64,000 nucleotides of DNA from Ascochyta rabiei (GCF_004011695.2 NC_082414.1:1612001-1676000), one strand, 5' to 3'. Shown: positions 9,504-21,921, counted from the first letter of the stretch. Notes: generated by a model not told the origin, from the sequence alone. A program made the numbers and translations.

Positions 9504-11712
9504 TCTGCGAGGAGTCAGCAGATGTGCTTGCGACTGTCTCAAGACAGGATTACCTCCAGCGCAGCCGTGTCTCGCCTTTGTGAAGCTTGTTCATGGAAGG
9601 TCCGGTATGCCTGCCTTGCAGCCCGTCTCCAGATATCCACCCTCTTCCATTCTCTGTAGCACTCGAAAGGAGAAAAAGGTTCTGAATCTCGTAGTAAGGT
9701 GGAAGAGTGGGATCACTAGAACATGCTCAGGTCAGTAACGGTTTATGGTTGTAAGGATGCTTGGGCATTCACGCCAGGTTCTGTTTGGCTAGCCGGATGC
9801 ACTTCTCGAGCTGATGTCTCGCCTCAAAGCAGAGCCTCGCATTGACTTCTGCACGCTGCGCCACAATTTCGGATATAATCGTCTGTCACCCCTACCTGAT
9901 CTTTCTTTTTCTGTCAAGCTATAGGCTAATGAGCTGTACGTAATATATAACCATTACCTCGATCTCTCTTGCTGCAAAGATGATTATTCCAGAATATGCC
10001 AGCTGAGAATTATGGTCGCTATTATACTTCCGTACTTTCCAAGTCACTGGCTCCCTTCTTTTCCCCAAGCAACAAGAGCAGGTGGGTTGCTGAGGAGCCT
10101 TGGGAACTTACATGCGATCTACCCGTATTGGTAAGCTAGCGCATGGGTGTAAGCTATCTAGATCCAGCACCGAACCTCGTTCTTAGCTTGGAGTGACTGC
10201 GTCACGTACAAGATCACCGCACAGTGATTCGCGGATGAAGATCTTGGAGACTGTGTGGAGATTCAGGAGCTTTTCATGATGATCCTGGTTGTCAGTAAGT
10301 GCAAAACATGATATTGACGGGTTGGACTCAGCTCGCTACAAATGACCAGCCAACATGCAAAAGAGTTTAGGTTCAGGCAGGGATTTGAAGACCCTCCATC
10401 GGCAGTGAAGCTCTAATGAGCTGATCGGAGACTTGGCTCATGGTCATCTAATGCCATGTGATCAAAGGCCCAGCCCACGCAAATCGATAGTCGGACCTCG
10501 CTAAAGCCTGTGAGTCGGAGGTCTGGATGTCGGTGTTCGGACGTATACGCTACACAAGCAGCTAGGCTCTAAGTGAAAGATGATCGGAGACAGAAGGTGC
10601 TCGTGTATGCAAACGGTCCTGGGCATCGGACCCTTTGAACGAAAGACAGCCATTGGTGAAGAATATGCTTTGGCGCCAACAACTCGTCCTGGGAATGTGT
10701 TTGTGAGAAAGCAATCGATCTTCAAGGCTAGGAGATGAGCAAATCATAGCAAACTGACTACGTAAGTCTGCATGCACAAACACTCAGGGAGTAGATGTAC
10801 ACTGACCTTTCCCACGATCTCAAGCTTGGGAATTAGATTTTCGCGCTCCTTGACATTGGCTCTTATGTCATCCTGCACCTTGACGCCATATTCTAGCGCG
10901 GCTTACATTCCTTTCACTGTGTGCCAACCCCAGCTCGTTACTGCGTACCGGAGCTCCATCTCTCTACACTCATTGGCTCACATTCGAACCACGCTTCCCT
11001 GCAGCTTCCGTGCGCTTTCTAGCGTACTAATCACTTCGAGGCCTCCGGCCGGAAACTCTATGCCGCCCCATGTTCTTGCCCAGAAGCTACATGCAGAACC
11101 AAGATGTGCGGGGTCAGAAGATGGAGGTCTGCGTTGCAGATGTGTTTGGTGGCGAGGCTTGTCTTGAACGCACGATGTTGGCGCCGCTGACGCTTAAATT
11201 GGGAGCTGAGCTGTGATTGAGGGAGTGGTGCGGGTTAATGCTTGGCTGATGAATGTGGTTGCGTTGTTTGTGGGAAGGACGGGGATGACGCTTAAGGAGC
11301 AGATGCGGAGTGACGTGTTAGTAAGATCTTGGTGCTAATGTGAGAAGAAAACAGCTTCAGCATCGTGGGTGCCGTGTATGTATGAAAGAGCTGGTGGCGT
11401 TGCGCCGCACGAAATACCAAGCTAGTCTTGTTCGGTGAAGGCATCGCAGAGGCAATGGCCGCGAGCAGGCACTTGACGGGAAAAAGTAAAACAAGCTGGC
11501 GTTGTACACATGATCAGGTTTGGAGAAAGATTGCAAATTAACAGGTATCGTATTGACATTGCTCGAAAGCAGACGCGTTCGAATCAAGCAGCGCTCTTTG
11601 CCATCTCCATGTTGGTTCTCATAAATCATAATTCCAATCATAGTCGCTCTCACATCCTCAAGATCCGTTCAAAAGGAGCTCGCGCACACAGTGCGTAAGA
11701 GGTCGGAAGCGC
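9504..11712. other. Intergenic, no convincing gene
   Basis: Normal composition with scattered short frames, the longest being 131 codons on the plus strand at 10772-11167. None has recognisable motifs. Exons belonging upstream of the 8955-9503 remnant might lie in the first few hundred bases but could not be identified. The last few hundred bases are downstream of the MFS gene. Confidence 0.4.
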
Positions 11713-13371
11713 TTAGTAGACAAAGAAGGTCTGGACTTCGTCGCCGCTCTCGCGGAGCTTCTTGTTGCGGCGCATCAAAATGATCTTAGCAACCCATGCA
11801 GTGGCAAACGTGCCGATAGAGAAGGCAGCGGAGGATGAGAGCGCAATGATGTATCGGGGACCATCAGACTTGGGCCACAAGTAGGGGGTCCAGATGAAGG
11901 AAGCGTTCATGATGGTGGTGACGATACCGATGGCTACAGCCTTCTTCTCAGGGGTCTGACCACAAGCTGCGATATCGGTTAGCAAGCTCTCATGTCTATG
12001 ATATAGATTTGAATACGTACTGGATCCGCACCACCCTAGAATTAGAGAGTTGACACCGTAGGTGCCGATAGTGAAAATGATCATGGCAACGTAGCGGCCG
12101 GCAACACCAAGGGGCGCGCACGCCACAAGGAATCCAATAGTAGCAACGATCTTAGAGATAGTAATGTGCCATGTGCGCTCGTTGAATTTCCCAGAAGACC
12201 AGGAAACTGCGATGGTGACCGCACCTGCAATGAGGTAGGGAGGGCACGTCAAAACCAGCGTTATAGTCGTATTGAACCCGAGAGTTTGAACCACTGTAGG
12301 AAAGAAGTTCTTAAAGCCATTGGCTGCCAAGCTAGTTGAAGTTAGTACGTGTATACGGTCGTTTGGTTGAAGGGTTCTTACTGTAGACTAAAGAATTGTT
12401 AGTATATATGCAAATTTTAGGGGCGGGAGGACATACTGAGCCATGACCGCGAAAACCCAGACCATAGGGTCCTTGGCAGCCTGCTGGAAACCGGCCCAAA
12501 CAGTTGTGTTCTCGCTCTTCCCGACAGTATCAATAGCCATACGATTGACAGCCAGATCGCGCTCAGCCTGTGTGAGCCACCAAGTGTTGTGAGGAAAGTC
12601 GGGCAGGAGGAAGAAACCGACAATAGCAATGAGGAACGTTACAACACCCTGGAGGATAAAGAGCCATTGCCATCCACTGATGCCGGCGACATCATCTAGA
12701 CCGTGGAAGATGCCAGCCGCGATCAGACCAGCAAAGGCAGTGGCAAGGATGTTACCGGTGTACAGGATGGCAATGCGAGTTGCGACCTCCTTACGGTTGT
12801 AGAACATCGAGAGCAGGTAAACAGCACCAGGGTAGTACGGAGCCTCAGTGATACCCAAGAAGAAACGGGTGAGCAGGAGTCCTTTGAAATCTTTGGCTAG
12901 AGCAGTGATGGCGGAGACGACAGCCCAGAGCATCATGCAGATTCCCATATAGCGAGAGGGACGTGTTCTATTAAGGAACATGTTGCTGGGAATTTGACCC
13001 AGCAGATAGCCGACGAACAGGATGGACACACAGGTCTGGTACTGTGTGCTGGTGAGGTTGAGTTCTTTCTCAAGATTGTCAAGACGGGCTAGAGCAATGG
13101 CATTGCGATCCAGGTAATTGAGCCAGTACATGGACCAAAGCATAGGCATAATCCATCGGTCGAGCTTCTTCACAAGAGCGATTTCCTTGGGGTCGGTTTT
13201 CTGAAAGGGTCAGTATGCGCTTCAAGGGCGAAAAGAAAGTAGACAAACCTCATAGGCACCCGAGTAGTCGACTTTGTTGACAATGGGTGTGGACTTCTGG
13301 AGGTCATCTTCGTTGGTTCTCTGCTGCTCGAGCATGACAACCTCGTTGTCCTTCTTCTCGGAAGTGAACAT
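11713..13371 (-). CDS. MFS permease, Dal5/ACS family
   Basis: Predicted 485-residue, 12-helix plasma-membrane transporter of the anion:cation symporter (allantoate/Dal5, nicotinate, tartrate) group. Model: exons 13249-13371, 12437-13200, 12382-12387, 12021-12331 and 11713-11966. The introns are 48, 49, 50 and 54 bp, with GT...AG ends and CTAAC branches in the last three. Exon sum is 1,458 nt and in frame. Family features are MYWLNYLDRNAIALARLDNL in helix 1, an RFFLGITEAPYYPG segment, and a GFKNFFPTVVQTLGF start of the second half. A cytosolic N-terminus of ~50 residues precedes helix 1. The substrate cannot be read from sequence; small carboxylates or vitamins are typical. Confidence 0.9.
12382..12387 (-). 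other. Candidate 6-nt micro-exon in the MFS gene
   Basis: Between the exon ending VMA and the exon starting LAANGF the minus strand reads a complete intron (GTATGT...CTAAC...TTTAG, 12388-12436), then TCTACA, then a second complete intron (GTAAGA...CTAAC...CTAG, 12332-12381). Splicing both gives ...MAHLHLAANGF. Skipping the 6 nt gives ...MAHLAANGF, also in frame. Each intron has its own donor, branch and acceptor. Confidence 0.6.
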
Positions 13372-16152
13372 GGTGGCTGCTGTCCAAGTTGGGACTGGTG
13401 AAGAGATATGAAATGATGTGGAGAAGCGGAGAGGACCAGTCGATCTCCAGAGCTCACTGATGATCTGGGGAAGTAAAACCTGGAGATGCGGAGTAGATCT
13501 TTATACGAAACCGGCGCTCATCTCGCCGCGGGGAATACACGCCAGTTTCCACATGGGCTGGCGACAGCCCGAAGAGTCTCGACCTGTCCTGGGGTTGCGT
13601 TTCAACGCATACCAAGACACTTGTGCACGCTTCTCCCGGCCGCCTTGGAACGTTAGGCCTTGGGTGCTAGGGGGTAGCGGAGGCTCCGACAGCAAGTCTG
13701 CTCGACTCAGCCTCAGGCTTGCAGACGGAGTACTGTAAGTGGCGTGAGAATCGGAGGAAGCGTCCACTCAGACAACTGCTGGGCACTACTAGCCTTCCGC
13801 TCCTTCTTAGCTCGTGAAGTTTACTGGTTCATGCAGCGCTCTATAGATGCTGAGCTTAACCGTTTGCGTTACCACCGATACAATGCACTATTCTAGAGCT
13901 CCGATAGTGACCACGGTACGAGCATCGGACGTCTTTGTGCCAGTAAAAAAGCTCTGCCCGTTTCTACACTCCGCAGAATCCGCCTCTTGATCGTATACGA
14001 ATTCTGCATCAGTCTCAACGGCCAAACGGTGAGATGATGAGCAATCAGCGGAATAATCGTCTGGGGAGGAATGGCGCCTACCAAGACCTTCACCACCCCT
14101 CCATACAGCAAGAGTTTGCATTTTGGAACATCTTGACCGGCAGCTGCATTACTCGCTCAGAGGTCCGGTGAGGAGCCCAGAAACCAGCTGGACGCTTTAC
14201 GCTCTTGTCGCCGTCAAAGAAACACCAATTGGCCATGGCAAGCCACAAGTTCCTTGGATGTGGGCAAGGCCGTGCTTTTGTCTACAGAAGATGGCACACG
14301 GGTGGTGCATTTGGTGCTAGGCCAAGGAGGGCCCAGACCACACCAAGACTTCTTTGGGGCTTCATTGCGGGGAGAGCCAACAGAAGCGTCCGGGCCTTCT
14401 GCATGTGGGACATGACGCTCTTGTGAAGCGTGCATCGCCACATGCGACTACTACCACAGAAGGACTAGACCTTTGTAGCGTGTGAGCTCCGTCTCGAGTC
14501 CGTTGTTGAGGAGTGAACAAACCAGGGTCCTACCCAGCCTATCACAGCTCTGCCAAGTTTGACTGTTGTCTTGGCTACCAGCGGAACGCAACACTAGACA
14601 CTTGCCCCACGGGGGGTTTCGGAGAATGACTGACAAGCTACGGCGATGATAGTCTCTCAGTCGAGTTCACGGAGCTGCGCCGTCCGAGCGCGTTCCCAAA
14701 CAGCTGGGAACCACCTCCATATCGACGGAAGTTGTCTAGTAGCGGTCGGGTAGTGCATCCTGAGGCGTCTGTTCGATCGAATTACCCAGGGCGGAGCCGT
14801 CTAGGTTCACGTGTCTCGAAAAAGAGTCGGAAGTGGCGATGACAACAGGATGTTTGTTTGTAGGCCCGCGGCCAGTTCGTGGAGATGAGGGTCCCTCCAC
14901 AACCATCAACCACACGGACGGTGTTCATACAGCAACGCACGTGCGTCCCCATGGGGTAGATTGAGTTCGGGCAGGTCCAACGGTCGACCAGCGTTCTAGG
15001 GTCTTACGTGCCCTCGCCGATCATTGCTGTTGGCGTGCGCGACAATTTTCGCGGCACAGTCGAAGGTGATGTGTCAGCATATTCTGGTTGACACTTGGAA
15101 TGCAGGAGTTTGAACAAAGGAAACAGAACAGCGATCAGATCTGGTAACAGGCTATCGCAGTCCTATATTCGCACCGCGAAACGCTATTCGGAAAAGTACC
15201 CGGACGGCAGCGGATGAAGATCGTCCGCACGGAACAGGAACTGACTCGAGGTCTTTACCAGGTTCATTGAGTTTTGTAGTTGACGGTACCTCGGTGCGTG
15301 GTGTCAGTGAATAAGCACTCGCGCAGCTCTATCTGTCATGGTTGCAGGCTTGCAGCTGCCGTACTACCTACGCTCCCGAATGGACGTCGTGCACACGACA
15401 GGTTATTTGCTAGACCTCGAACCCAAAGTCCGAGTCTGCTTAGCAAATTTGGACGAGCCAAAAGCAAGAACGAATTCTTTTTACTCGGTAGCATGTTAGT
15501 ACAGTACAAGTGCGCACTCACCAACGCCACTCACATGACATCACATGACTATATAGTACATACAACACCAGTCCACGTCCATCCTGTACAGAAGATGTAG
15601 TCAACATTCCATCCTCATCCCCATCACACCAACCCAAGCATGCACTGCTAGAATCTTATAAGGAGAAGCTGTAAAGTCAGCATATACTGTTTTTAGCGTA
15701 GCAGTAGCGTAGCAGTGGAAAGTCCGAGATGGGAGGTGTTGGAAAGGTTTAGCTAGATGAACATGGATTCGCACACAGGATGGTCATGGGTGCAATTGCA
15801 GAAGTAGCAAGCATTGTGTAGTTGCTCCGATGGGCCTTGTCTTGGTGGCGCTAAGGGATATGCTTTCATAGCACGCGTCTTGATTTCTGTGCTGACAGGG
15901 CCTGATCTTGAGACACGCGCGAGTTTAGTCAGCATGAAAAGGTCAATGATATACTGGCTGTTGAGAGTAAGTGTGATTATTTGCACAGAAAGCCGCTAAA
16001 TCTTCCAGTATTCTACAGGCTCTAATCAGAAAGGACCTCCCCTGCGCATGCGTGGTGCACGGAAGGCCGACGACTGTCGACCTGGTCGCCGCTCTTCTCC
16101 AGCCTATGCTCGTGTCGTCGTGTGTATGGCAACCCACTCCAGTCCTGCTCGC
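13372..16152. other. Intergenic, no convincing gene
   Basis: About 2.8 kb without a supported gene. The first 100-200 bp should carry the MFS promoter. Short frames on both strands at 13418-13767, 13888-14441 and 15280-15600 lack motifs. The last ~500 bp lies downstream of the V-ATPase gene. Confidence 0.4.
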
Positions 16153-16966
16153 TTAGTCGCGGAACTTCCTGTTCTCGTTCTCGCCGAAGAGGGTGACGCG
16201 GATGGAGGGCAGGGCGTCGGACTCGAGCAGCCGCAGACGCTCCTCGAGGGTGTTATTGATGTCGATGCGGCCGCCGGTACCAACGATCATGGCTCCGCCA
16301 GCTCTGCACGCGGTTAGCACGTTCAAGGTACAAGTGAGACACAGCCAACGTACGAGTCGGAGGGCAGAGGGTCGCTCTCGTCGATTGTGATGGCGACGTC
16401 CTTGTTGAGGGCGCTCTTGTACTCGGTCTGGGCCTCATCGATGGCCTTGTTTGCGACGTCATTGTCTGCCTTCCTGACCTTGATCTGCAGCTTGTCCTCG
16501 TTCAGGGCATAGGCGCCCTCGAGGATGAGGGCCTTGAGGATGGCCTGGTACTTCTTTTTGTCCTTGGAGACGTCGGCCAGCTTCTTGCCGGCGTCCTCGA
16601 ACAGGCGGTCGAGCAGCTCCTGGCGGGCGGACAGGATGCGTAACCGGCTCTTGTTGGAGACGGTGGAGCGTGTGATTTGCTGGGACATGCTGGCCTGCTT
16701 GAACTTCTTCTCGTACGACGAGTCGATGGTGGACGTCTCTTGGCGCACGAGCTTGGACTTTTCGATAGCGAACTCCTCGTCGGCCTTGAGGCGGATCTCG
16801 TTTGCCTTTTCCATGGCCTCCTGGCGGATAAAGGCCGTCATCTTCTTGAGCTCGCCGGCGACCTGCGATTGGGGAGACGGGGTTAGCGGGAGCTGTGGAC
16901 GTAGGTTGGTGGGGCGCTGTGCGGGCGGCCTACCTGGTCGTCGGAGAGGGCGTGGATTTGCGACAT
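16153..16966 (-). CDS. VMA4: V-type proton ATPase subunit E
   Basis: Peripheral-stalk subunit of the vacuolar H+-ATPase, which links V1 to V0 on the vacuole and endosome membranes. Exons 16934-16966, 16354-16862 and 16153-16303, introns of 71 and 50 bp, give 230 residues, the usual fungal length. The N-terminus MSQIHALSDDQ is followed by a long charged helix (IRQEAMEKANEIRLKADEEF, KSKLVRQE) typical of the stalk coiled coil. The conserved C-terminal head contains GGAMIVGTGGRIDINNTLEE and ends LFGENENRKFRD. The very short first exon encodes only 11 residues. It is divergently paired with the NIPA-like gene. Confidence 0.96.
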
Positions 16967-17623
16967 GGCGGGCGGCGGGGGTGTGGAGGACGTCGAGGGT
17001 GTGGGCGAAGTGCGAGGCGCAGAGGGTACGAGGGGTGGTGGAGGTGAAGGTGACGGTGGAGGTGGAGGTGCAGTGGCTGCGTTGGCTGCGTTGGCGGTCG
17101 AGTTGGATGAAGCTTGGAAGATTGGCCGTCCGAGCGACGGGCAGCGATGATGCACCCTCAACACCCTAGCGCCTGAAAGAGGCTAGGCCTCAGATTGAAT
17201 GCGGAACAAGGCGACGGGCGACCATAGGATTGCGACGGTTTCGCATACAAGCTGGCTGTTTCCTTGTTGGACGCGACACAGGGGGCATTCGCTATATAGT
17301 GCACGACTCTGCTGCTCGGGGAGGCTGTTGTTACAAGCTCTGCTCGCCTGCTCTCCCGCCGCCACTACGTGACCGCCACCACATCACCGCCACTACATCA
17401 CCGCCACTACATCACCGCCACTACATCACCGCTACCACCTGACCCCTGCTCAGCCTACCCCGGCCACTCGATCAGCGTGACGTTTGCCCGTCACCACCGA
17501 ACACACATAGACATACAGTGCATACACCCAGCATATACAGCACAACAGCACACCCAGCACACCCACACCCAGCATGCACGCGCGGTCGAGGTAGCAGAGT
17601 CCTCCCCGCCCACCCACCTCACC
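16967..17623. promoter_or_regulatory. Divergent promoter, VMA4 / NIPA-like gene
   Basis: 657 bp between two divergent start codons must hold both promoters and 5' UTRs. It includes a pyrimidine-rich side toward VMA4, a 14-bp minisatellite at 17358-17437 and a CA-rich stretch (about 17500-17580) before the NIPA ATG. No specific transcription-factor site is claimed. Confidence 0.6.
17358..17437 (+). repeat. 14-bp minisatellite in the divergent promoter
   Basis: Three exact tandem copies of CATCACCGCCACTA at 17382-17423, a fourth variant copy at 17424-17437 and one to two degenerate copies upstream. Confidence 0.9.
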
Positions 17624-19407
17624 ATGGTCGAGCTCTCGCCGGGCGCCAGCGTTGCGGTAAGTCTCCCCATGCAGCGCCCCGTGCATGCGCCCAGGAGCTC
17701 ACACTGCTCGCACAGCTTGGCGTCGTCGTCGGCCTCCTGTCCACCAGCATCCAGAGCGTCGGCCTGACGCTGCAGCGCAAGTCGCACCTGCTCGAGGAGG
17801 AAAAGGAGGACGACTATGACCGCCGCCCGCCCTACAAGCGCCGCCGCTGGCAGCTGGGCATGCTCATGTTCATCGTCGCCAACGTCGTCGGCAGCACCAT
17901 CCAGATCACCACCCTGCCGCTGCCCGTCCTCTCCACCCTGCAGGCCTCGGGCCTCGTCTTCAACTCGATATGCGCCTCCATCATCCTCCACGAGCCCTTC
18001 ACCCGCTACTCCTTGATCGGCACCGTGCTCGTCGCCGCCGGGGCCCTCCTCATCGCCCTCTTCGGCGCCATCGCCGAGCCCTCGCACAACCTCGACCAGT
18101 TGCTGGCCCTCCTCGCCCGCCGCCACTTCATCATGTGGATGGTGGCGACCGCCCTCATCGTCGTCTTCCTGCTGGCCGCCAATGCCACCCTCTACCGCAT
18201 CTACCCGCGCGCCACCCCCCGTCTGCGTCTGATTCGAGGCTTGTTCTACGGCTGCGTCAGCGGCATCCTCTCCGCCCACTCGCTGTTGATTGCAAAGAGC
18301 GCCGTGGAGCTGCTGGTGCGCACCATTGTCGATCGCCACAACCAGTTCGATCGCTGGCAGTCCTGGATGATCCTGATAGGACTCGTCGCCTTCGCCCTGA
18401 CCCAACTCTACTACATGCACTGTGGACTGAAGCTCGTCAGCACGAGCGTGCTGTACCCTCTCGTTTTTTGTGTCTACAACATCATCGCCATCATAGACGG
18501 CCTGATCTACTTCCATCAGAGCGAACGACTATCGAGTCTGCATGCCGGCCTGATTGCCCTGGGCACGGTGGTACTCCTGGCAGGCGTCGTGTGCCTGAGC
18601 TGGAGGCTGGAAGAGAACGAAGAAGAACCTACGTCGCCTGTTTCGACAAAGCACCCCGGGCACGTTCCCATGCCGCAATCCTCCCTCGAGCCTGGTCTGG
18701 GTCTCTTACACGCTCACATAGTGGACGAGCCAGATGCTCCGTTGGACATTGAACAAGCGACGCCAGGCATCCATGGATCGGCGATGGAGCAAGCAAAGCG
18801 CAGGTCTGTCGACGAAAGGACACCATTGCTAGCACGAGCAACAACCGGACCTGCACACACCGCAACATCTCGATCGAAACAGAGCCCGGCATCGGAAGCG
18901 AACATGCGCAGCCCACGACCGAGCCCCAGACTGCCACGGAGACGAAGGATGACCCTCTCTGAGGAGACGAACGAGATCTGGGACGAGTTGAACGACAGAG
19001 ATTCGTTACCATCACCAATCCGCCGGTCAGTCGAGTCAGATCGTCGCCCACGAGCAGGCACACTCCCTCGACAAAGACAAAACACACAATCAGCATGGCT
19101 GGACCAGATGCGGCGGCGCTCTTGGTTCGATGGTATTAGCGCAGGCTCACAACGGAGTCGCAGTGCATCGCAGAGCAAGAAGCGAGCGGACAGCTCCTCC
19201 GCACTTCTTGACCACCCTGATCCAGAAGACGACGACCACTCTGACTCAGACCTCGTCACGCATAGGAGCGGTACCTGGGGGTTTGGAGGAGGGACGCGCA
19301 GCACACACGATGGGCCTGGTGATTGGCTGAAGCTGCGATGGTGGAGGAAGCGGTTGCAGGGTGAGACGGACGACGAGTACGAAACTTCCAGGAGTAGAGG
19401 TGCATGA
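17624..19407 (+). CDS. NIPA-like (DUF803) magnesium transporter-type membrane protein
   Basis: Exons 17624-17656 and 17716-19407 with a 59 bp intron give 574 residues. Residues about 12-330 form the NIPA/DUF803 core of roughly eight to nine helices, starting LGVVVGLLSTSIQSVGLTLQ, a charged RKSHLLEEEKEDD loop, and then VVGSTIQITTLPLPVLSTLQ and VLYPLVFCVYNIIAIIDGLI. NIPA proteins are linked to Mg2+ transport at plasma membrane and endosomes; transport here is inferred from family. The last ~240 residues are polar, Ser/Arg-rich and probably a disordered cytosolic tail. A shorter 38 bp intron ending at CCCAG would also be in frame and add seven residues. I prefer 59 bp because a CTCAC branch precedes its acceptor. 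Confidence 0.88.
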
Positions 19408-19911
19408 TATCCCGATATGACCCAAGAATTTGAATAGACGAATTACACATACAGTTTTTACAGACGTTGTCTAAGCATGCGCCCGCTGATATCTGACATT
19501 CCGCTCTCATCTTAGAGATCGCCGTAGCTCGTACCCTGGCGAATTATAGGTGTTTACGAAAGACCTTCTACACCTTGTGACAGAAGTATCAGCAGCTTAT
19601 TGATTCTTGAAGAGTATGACTAAGTTAGATATCTATAAGGTTTCTACTATAGATATATATTAGTAAAAGAAGAAAGTTTTATAAAGAGTGAATTTTCTTT
19701 TTCTGCATGTAAAGGTGCACTTAATGTAAAGGTTGTTATCCTTTGATAAGGGCGCTCAATCTTATTGTTAAATAAGAATACGCAGGCAGTATATGAACTA
19801 CAGTCCTAATCCTAAGTCACGGGGTGTAAATGGTCTTTCGTCAACAACCCATAGCGTGTGGGGGCGTACATTCAAGCGGCGCACCAAAGACAACCTGCAT
19901 CGTGCACCTCT
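19408..19911. other. AT-rich intergenic segment
   Basis: Positions about 19550-19790 are markedly AT-rich (TAGATATCTATAAGG and similar), unlike both neighbours. This suggests an old decayed repeat fragment, but I cannot assign a family. A 5' non-ATG extension of the HET frame begins at 19858 and is ignored. Confidence 0.4.
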
Positions 19912-21921
19912 ATGGACGTTGACGCACCATCGCCAGCCAACACCTCAGTCTTCTCGGAACCCGTTGATGAGACTTGCATCCGTCTCCTCCGCTTCTCGCA
20001 GCCTGAAGATGGCGTCTTCGTTGGTAAACTGCAGACGTTTCCCCTTGCCGGCGCTCCACACTACTACACAGCCAGCTATGTGTGGGGTGAGCGTACGCAT
20101 CGAGGAACGAGCATCAACCTGAAGACGGGGGCATTGCCAGTACTTAGCAGTCTCACCCCGTTCCTGCACATGGTCACTCGTCATGGCGACTTCAAGCCCC
20201 TGGACTGGTGGTGGATCGATTCTCTGTGCATCAATTTGGACGACAGTCATGAGCGCGGGAAGCAGGTGCGCATCATGGCAGACATCTACAAGCGAGCAAA
20301 AAGAGCGGTCATCTGGCTGGGCGAAGAGAAAGAAGATGGCAGCAACTGCACAAATGCCATCGACTTTCTACACTATCTGTCCAGCTTGCAAATTGCATTC
20401 AACGGCGACGACCACGCCATGCGCAGCAACCTCGAGAACCCCGAGTTCACTGAGAAGTGCGCTGCTGTTAGCAATCTGCTTGCCAGGCCCTGGTGGACAC
20501 GTGTCTGGACGCTGCAAGAGTTCGTCCTCCCCAAAGAAGCCAAGCTGTATTGCGGCATGGCGAGCATCAGTCGTGGAAGGTTCAAAAGTGGAATCTACAG
20601 CATTTTCCTTTGCAGCACCATCAGCAACGAGTTCGAGCACGAGCTTGTCCCTCGCAAGCTGTTTGATGGGGCGTTCAACCGCCGTCGCATCCATCAGTGG
20701 CATACCAAACCAGCCTCGACTGGCATCAATTTGATCGCTATCATGGCGTATTTGGGCAATCACTCCGCAACTGACAGCAGAGATCGCATATACTCCGTTC
20801 TTGGCCTAATTACCGAACAAGATCGAGATCTCATTGGACCTGCTGAATACTCCACTAACATCGAGCAACAATTCGCGAAGCTTGTTCGCTCGTTCTGGAC
20901 CACACATGGCTCTCTAGATATTATTTGCTTTGCGCACCTGTTCAGCCGACATGCTGCAGCTAGCGACCCAGGACCTGTCCGTGCAGTGCCAACCTGGGCC
21001 CCAGACTGGAGGACTACAATCGACTTCGCATCTCCTGTGCCGCTCATGGCAAGCCAAAGTGCAAGCGAACACATCGGTAATTTCAGACCGTTGCGTTCGA
21101 CCCGCTGGAAAGCAATCTATGACGCTCCGGGATCGCAATTAAGGAGGAAAGCGGACGTTACGTTCTCTGAGAGTTTGAAGGAACTCTGTTGTAACGGTGT
21201 TGTACTGGACATCGTACACGGACTTGGTGGACTAGACACGCAAGAATTACGGTGCCAAAGCTTCGTCTGTAACGAGTCTGGGCATAATCTCACGCAGTCT
21301 GGGGAAGAACAGCGTAGCGCTCCAAGAGCCACAATGCAGCCTATGGACTGGCTCGAAGCTGTCGCACGCTCCCTAGTCGTCGACCGGCAGGACAAATACT
21401 TGTGCTTTCAAGCACCGGTGCACTACGTCACCGACTTCCTCTTTCTCTGCCATGCCTGCATCGACGGCGACCCGGTTGACTGGAGTTTCTTGACGTGGTT
21501 TGAGCACAACAGGCAGCTAAGGATCGGCAGCACCACCCTGCAAGGGCTTGTCAACCTGGTCCGTTCCGAGGTCACGTCGCCACCCCCGACATTGCATCGA
21601 CCTCCTTCGCACCCTATGCACCGACTGAACGACAAACCAGACACGTTCTTGTCCCGCTTTCATGATACGGTGCGAAAGAAGGCACGTAGATTGATGATCA
21701 CCGAGCAAGGTTACCTTGGTATGGCGCCGTGTCGTGCAAGACCTGGCGACGTCGTGGCCATTCTATACGGGTGCAGCATTCCGCTTGTTCTGAGAAAACA
21801 CTTGCTGCAAGACGCATGGCAGGTTGTTGGTGAAGGCTACGTGCATGGCTACATGAACGGGGAAGTTGCAGCTTTAGTTAAGAGAGGGACAAAAGCTACA
21901 CAGAGACTAAGACTCATATGA
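19912..21921 (+). CDS. HET-domain protein (heterokaryon incompatibility type), HET-A
   Basis: Single-exon protein of 669 residues, starting at the first in-frame ATG (MDVDAPSPAN); the frame also opens upstream but only from non-ATG codons. The three HET blocks are visible: YTASYVWGE at about 52-60, WWIDSLCIN at about 100-108 followed by ERGKQVRIMADIYKRAKRAV and WLGE, and WWTRVWTLQEFVLPKEAKLYCG near 194-215. HET proteins trigger cell death on non-self recognition or act as NLR-like effector modules. Here the remaining ~400 residues hold no recognised repeat (no WD40, ankyrin or NACHT). A second HET gene lies 3.4 kb downstream. Partner and trigger are unknown. Confidence 0.92.
   Translation: MDVDAPSPANTSVFSEPVDETCIRLLRFSQPEDGVFVGKLQTFPLAGAPHYYTASYVWGERTHRGTSINLKTGALPVLSSLTPFLHMVTRHGDFKPLDWWWIDSLCINLDDSHERGKQVRIMADIYKRAKRAVIWLGEEKEDGSNCTNAIDFLHYLSSLQIAFNGDDHAMRSNLENPEFTEKCAAVSNLLARPWWTRVWTLQEFVLPKEAKLYCGMASISRGRFKSGIYSIFLCSTISNEFEHELVPRKLFDGAFNRRRIHQWHTKPASTGINLIAIMAYLGNHSATDSRDRIYSVLGLITEQDRDLIGPAEYSTNIEQQFAKLVRSFWTTHGSLDIICFAHLFSRHAAASDPGPVRAVPTWAPDWRTTIDFASPVPLMASQSASEHIGNFRPLRSTRWKAIYDAPGSQLRRKADVTFSESLKELCCNGVVLDIVHGLGGLDTQELRCQSFVCNESGHNLTQSGEEQRSAPRATMQPMDWLEAVARSLVVDRQDKYLCFQAPVHYVTDFLFLCHACIDGDPVDWSFLTWFEHNRQLRIGSTTLQGLVNLVRSEVTSPPPTLHRPPSHPMHRLNDKPDTFLSRFHDTVRKKARRLMITEQGYLGMAPCRARPGDVVAILYGCSIPLVLRKHLLQDAWQVVGEGYVHGYMNGEVAALVKRGTKATQRLRLI

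Noticed and set aside
17491..18516. 341-codon minus-strand frame opposite the NIPA-like gene
   Set aside because: Acidic, repetitive composition produced by the codon bias of the plus-strand membrane protein; no independent motif.
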